The notes under the pieces are model-generated. The model was not told where the DNA came from. It did no database searches and saw only the letters and a list, made by a program, of their open reading frames with translations. From DASVHS01 sp036001325 (lineage in GTDB: Bacteria; Acidobacteriota; Thermoanaerobaculia; Gp7-AA8): a DNA stretch of 6,060 bases. The stretch lies in the NCBI GenBank assembly GCA_036001325.1, contig DASYUK010000300.1:1-6060 (forward strand), in the 5' to 3' direction. Each line of letters opens with the position of its first letter. The stretch's first letter is position 1. The translations under genes and the position numbers were made by a program. Below are positions 5,752-6,060 of this stretch, piece after piece.

Positions 5752-6060
5752 GGAGGTGATGAGATTCTCGCGCGCGTCATTGCGCACCTCGCAGAGCGGA
5801 ATCTGCGAGCCGGTGATGATCACCGGCTTTTGCAAACCTTCCAACATGAACGGCAACGCCGAAGCGGTGTAGGCCATCGTGTCGGTGCCGTGAAGAACGA
5901 TGAAGCCGTCGTACTCGCGATAGTGCCCGGCGATGTCGCGCGCGATGTTCACCCACTCGCCCGGCGTCATGTTCGACGAGTCGAGCAGCGGGTCGTAATC
6001 GTGAATCGTGAATGAAGGGATGGAAGGATGCGTAAGCTCCGGCATGACCTCCATTTGTTG
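5752..6060 (-). pseudogene. Second, 3'-truncated copy of the L-asparaginase gene, cut by right window edge
   Basis: This copy covers asparaginase codons 32 to about 134 in the numbering of the left copy. It keeps DYDPLLDSSNMTP, the LHGTDTMAYTASA catalytic segment, QKPVIITGSQIP and RNDARENLITS. After Ser134 the frame stays open to a stop at 5566, but the residues (ATRALAPRRLVSTG onward) no longer resemble asparaginase and the sequence is shared with the upstream region of the small ORF. It therefore lacks the family's catalytic lysine region and whole C-terminal domain and should be inactive. The 5' end lies beyond the window. Over the shared 204 bases it differs from the left copy at six sites, four of them synonymous. 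It is probably the remnant of a duplication or integration event. Confidence 0.85.
5857..6060 (+). repeat. Right copy of the 204-bp or longer direct repeat
   Basis: This is the partner of 1-204, in the same orientation, with six mismatches and no gaps. Recombination between the copies would remove 5,856 bp carrying the exported protein, the GH53-like gene and the small ORF, and would leave one asparaginase gene. Asparaginase homology in this copy also extends leftward to about 5752; the corresponding part of the left copy is outside the window. Confidence 0.97.

Noticed and set aside
5808..5831. Nine-base-pair stem with three-base loop (AGCCGGTGA, TGA, TCACCGGCT) followed by TTT, resembling a plus-strand intrinsic terminator
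   Set aside because: It lies inside the asparaginase coding sequence and is fully explained by codons for the conserved KPVIITGS motif. No plus-strand gene ends upstream of it, and the T run is short.
1..6060. Transposon or insertion sequence as the cause of the duplicated asparaginase ends
   Set aside because: No transposase or integrase motif, terminal inverted repeats or short target-site duplication was seen. The repeats are coding sequence in direct orientation.

Overview
The window is GC-rich bacterial DNA with two large secreted, beta-rich proteins lying between two partial copies of one L-asparaginase gene. The Ig-like, PKD-type and repeated beta-sandwich modules, the signal peptides, and the basic RRSVR segment in both secreted proteins recall large exported proteins of Acidobacteriota or related soil and sediment lineages. 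That placement is a weak inference, because no rRNA, tRNA or phylogenetic marker is present.

Layout, left to right. (1) 1-297, minus strand: the first 99 codons of a type I cytoplasmic L-asparaginase (ansA-like), running off the left edge. (2) 298-424: a divergent intergenic region with a short GC hairpin and a reasonable sigma70-type promoter facing right. (3) 425-3229, plus strand: a 934-residue exported protein with a signal peptide, an N-terminal beta domain holding its only two cysteines, one Ig-like domain, two beta-sandwich domains and about four degenerate repeats of roughly 115 residues. (4) 3230-3345: a convergent intergenic gap with no convincing terminator and one orphan Shine-Dalgarno-like sequence. 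(5) 3346-5394, minus strand: a 682-residue exported glycoside hydrolase, best read as a divergent GH53 (endo-beta-1,4-galactanase family), with an N-terminal lectin-like domain and a C-terminal PKD domain. (6) 5459-5602, minus strand: a 47-codon ORF with a strong ribosome binding site and a clear signal peptide, just upstream of the hydrolase. (7) About 5603-5751: a promoter candidate overlapped by a perfect 12-bp palindrome. (8) 5752-6060, minus strand: a second asparaginase copy, cut off after about codon 134 and running off the right edge.

Bases 1-204 and 5857-6060 are direct repeats with 6 mismatches and no indels. The two secreted-protein genes therefore sit on a 5,856-bp unit bounded by same-orientation asparaginase sequence. 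This fits an old tandem duplication, or a single-crossover integration of a segment carrying the 5' part of ansA. Four of the six differences are synonymous.

Functionally, the hydrolase probably cleaves a beta-galactan or related plant cell-wall polysaccharide outside the cell. The 934-residue protein is probably a surface or extracellular adhesion or binding protein. The short ORF may be a secreted peptide, a translated leader or the remnant of a longer exported protein. I saw no mobile element, CRISPR array, RNA gene or obvious defence system.
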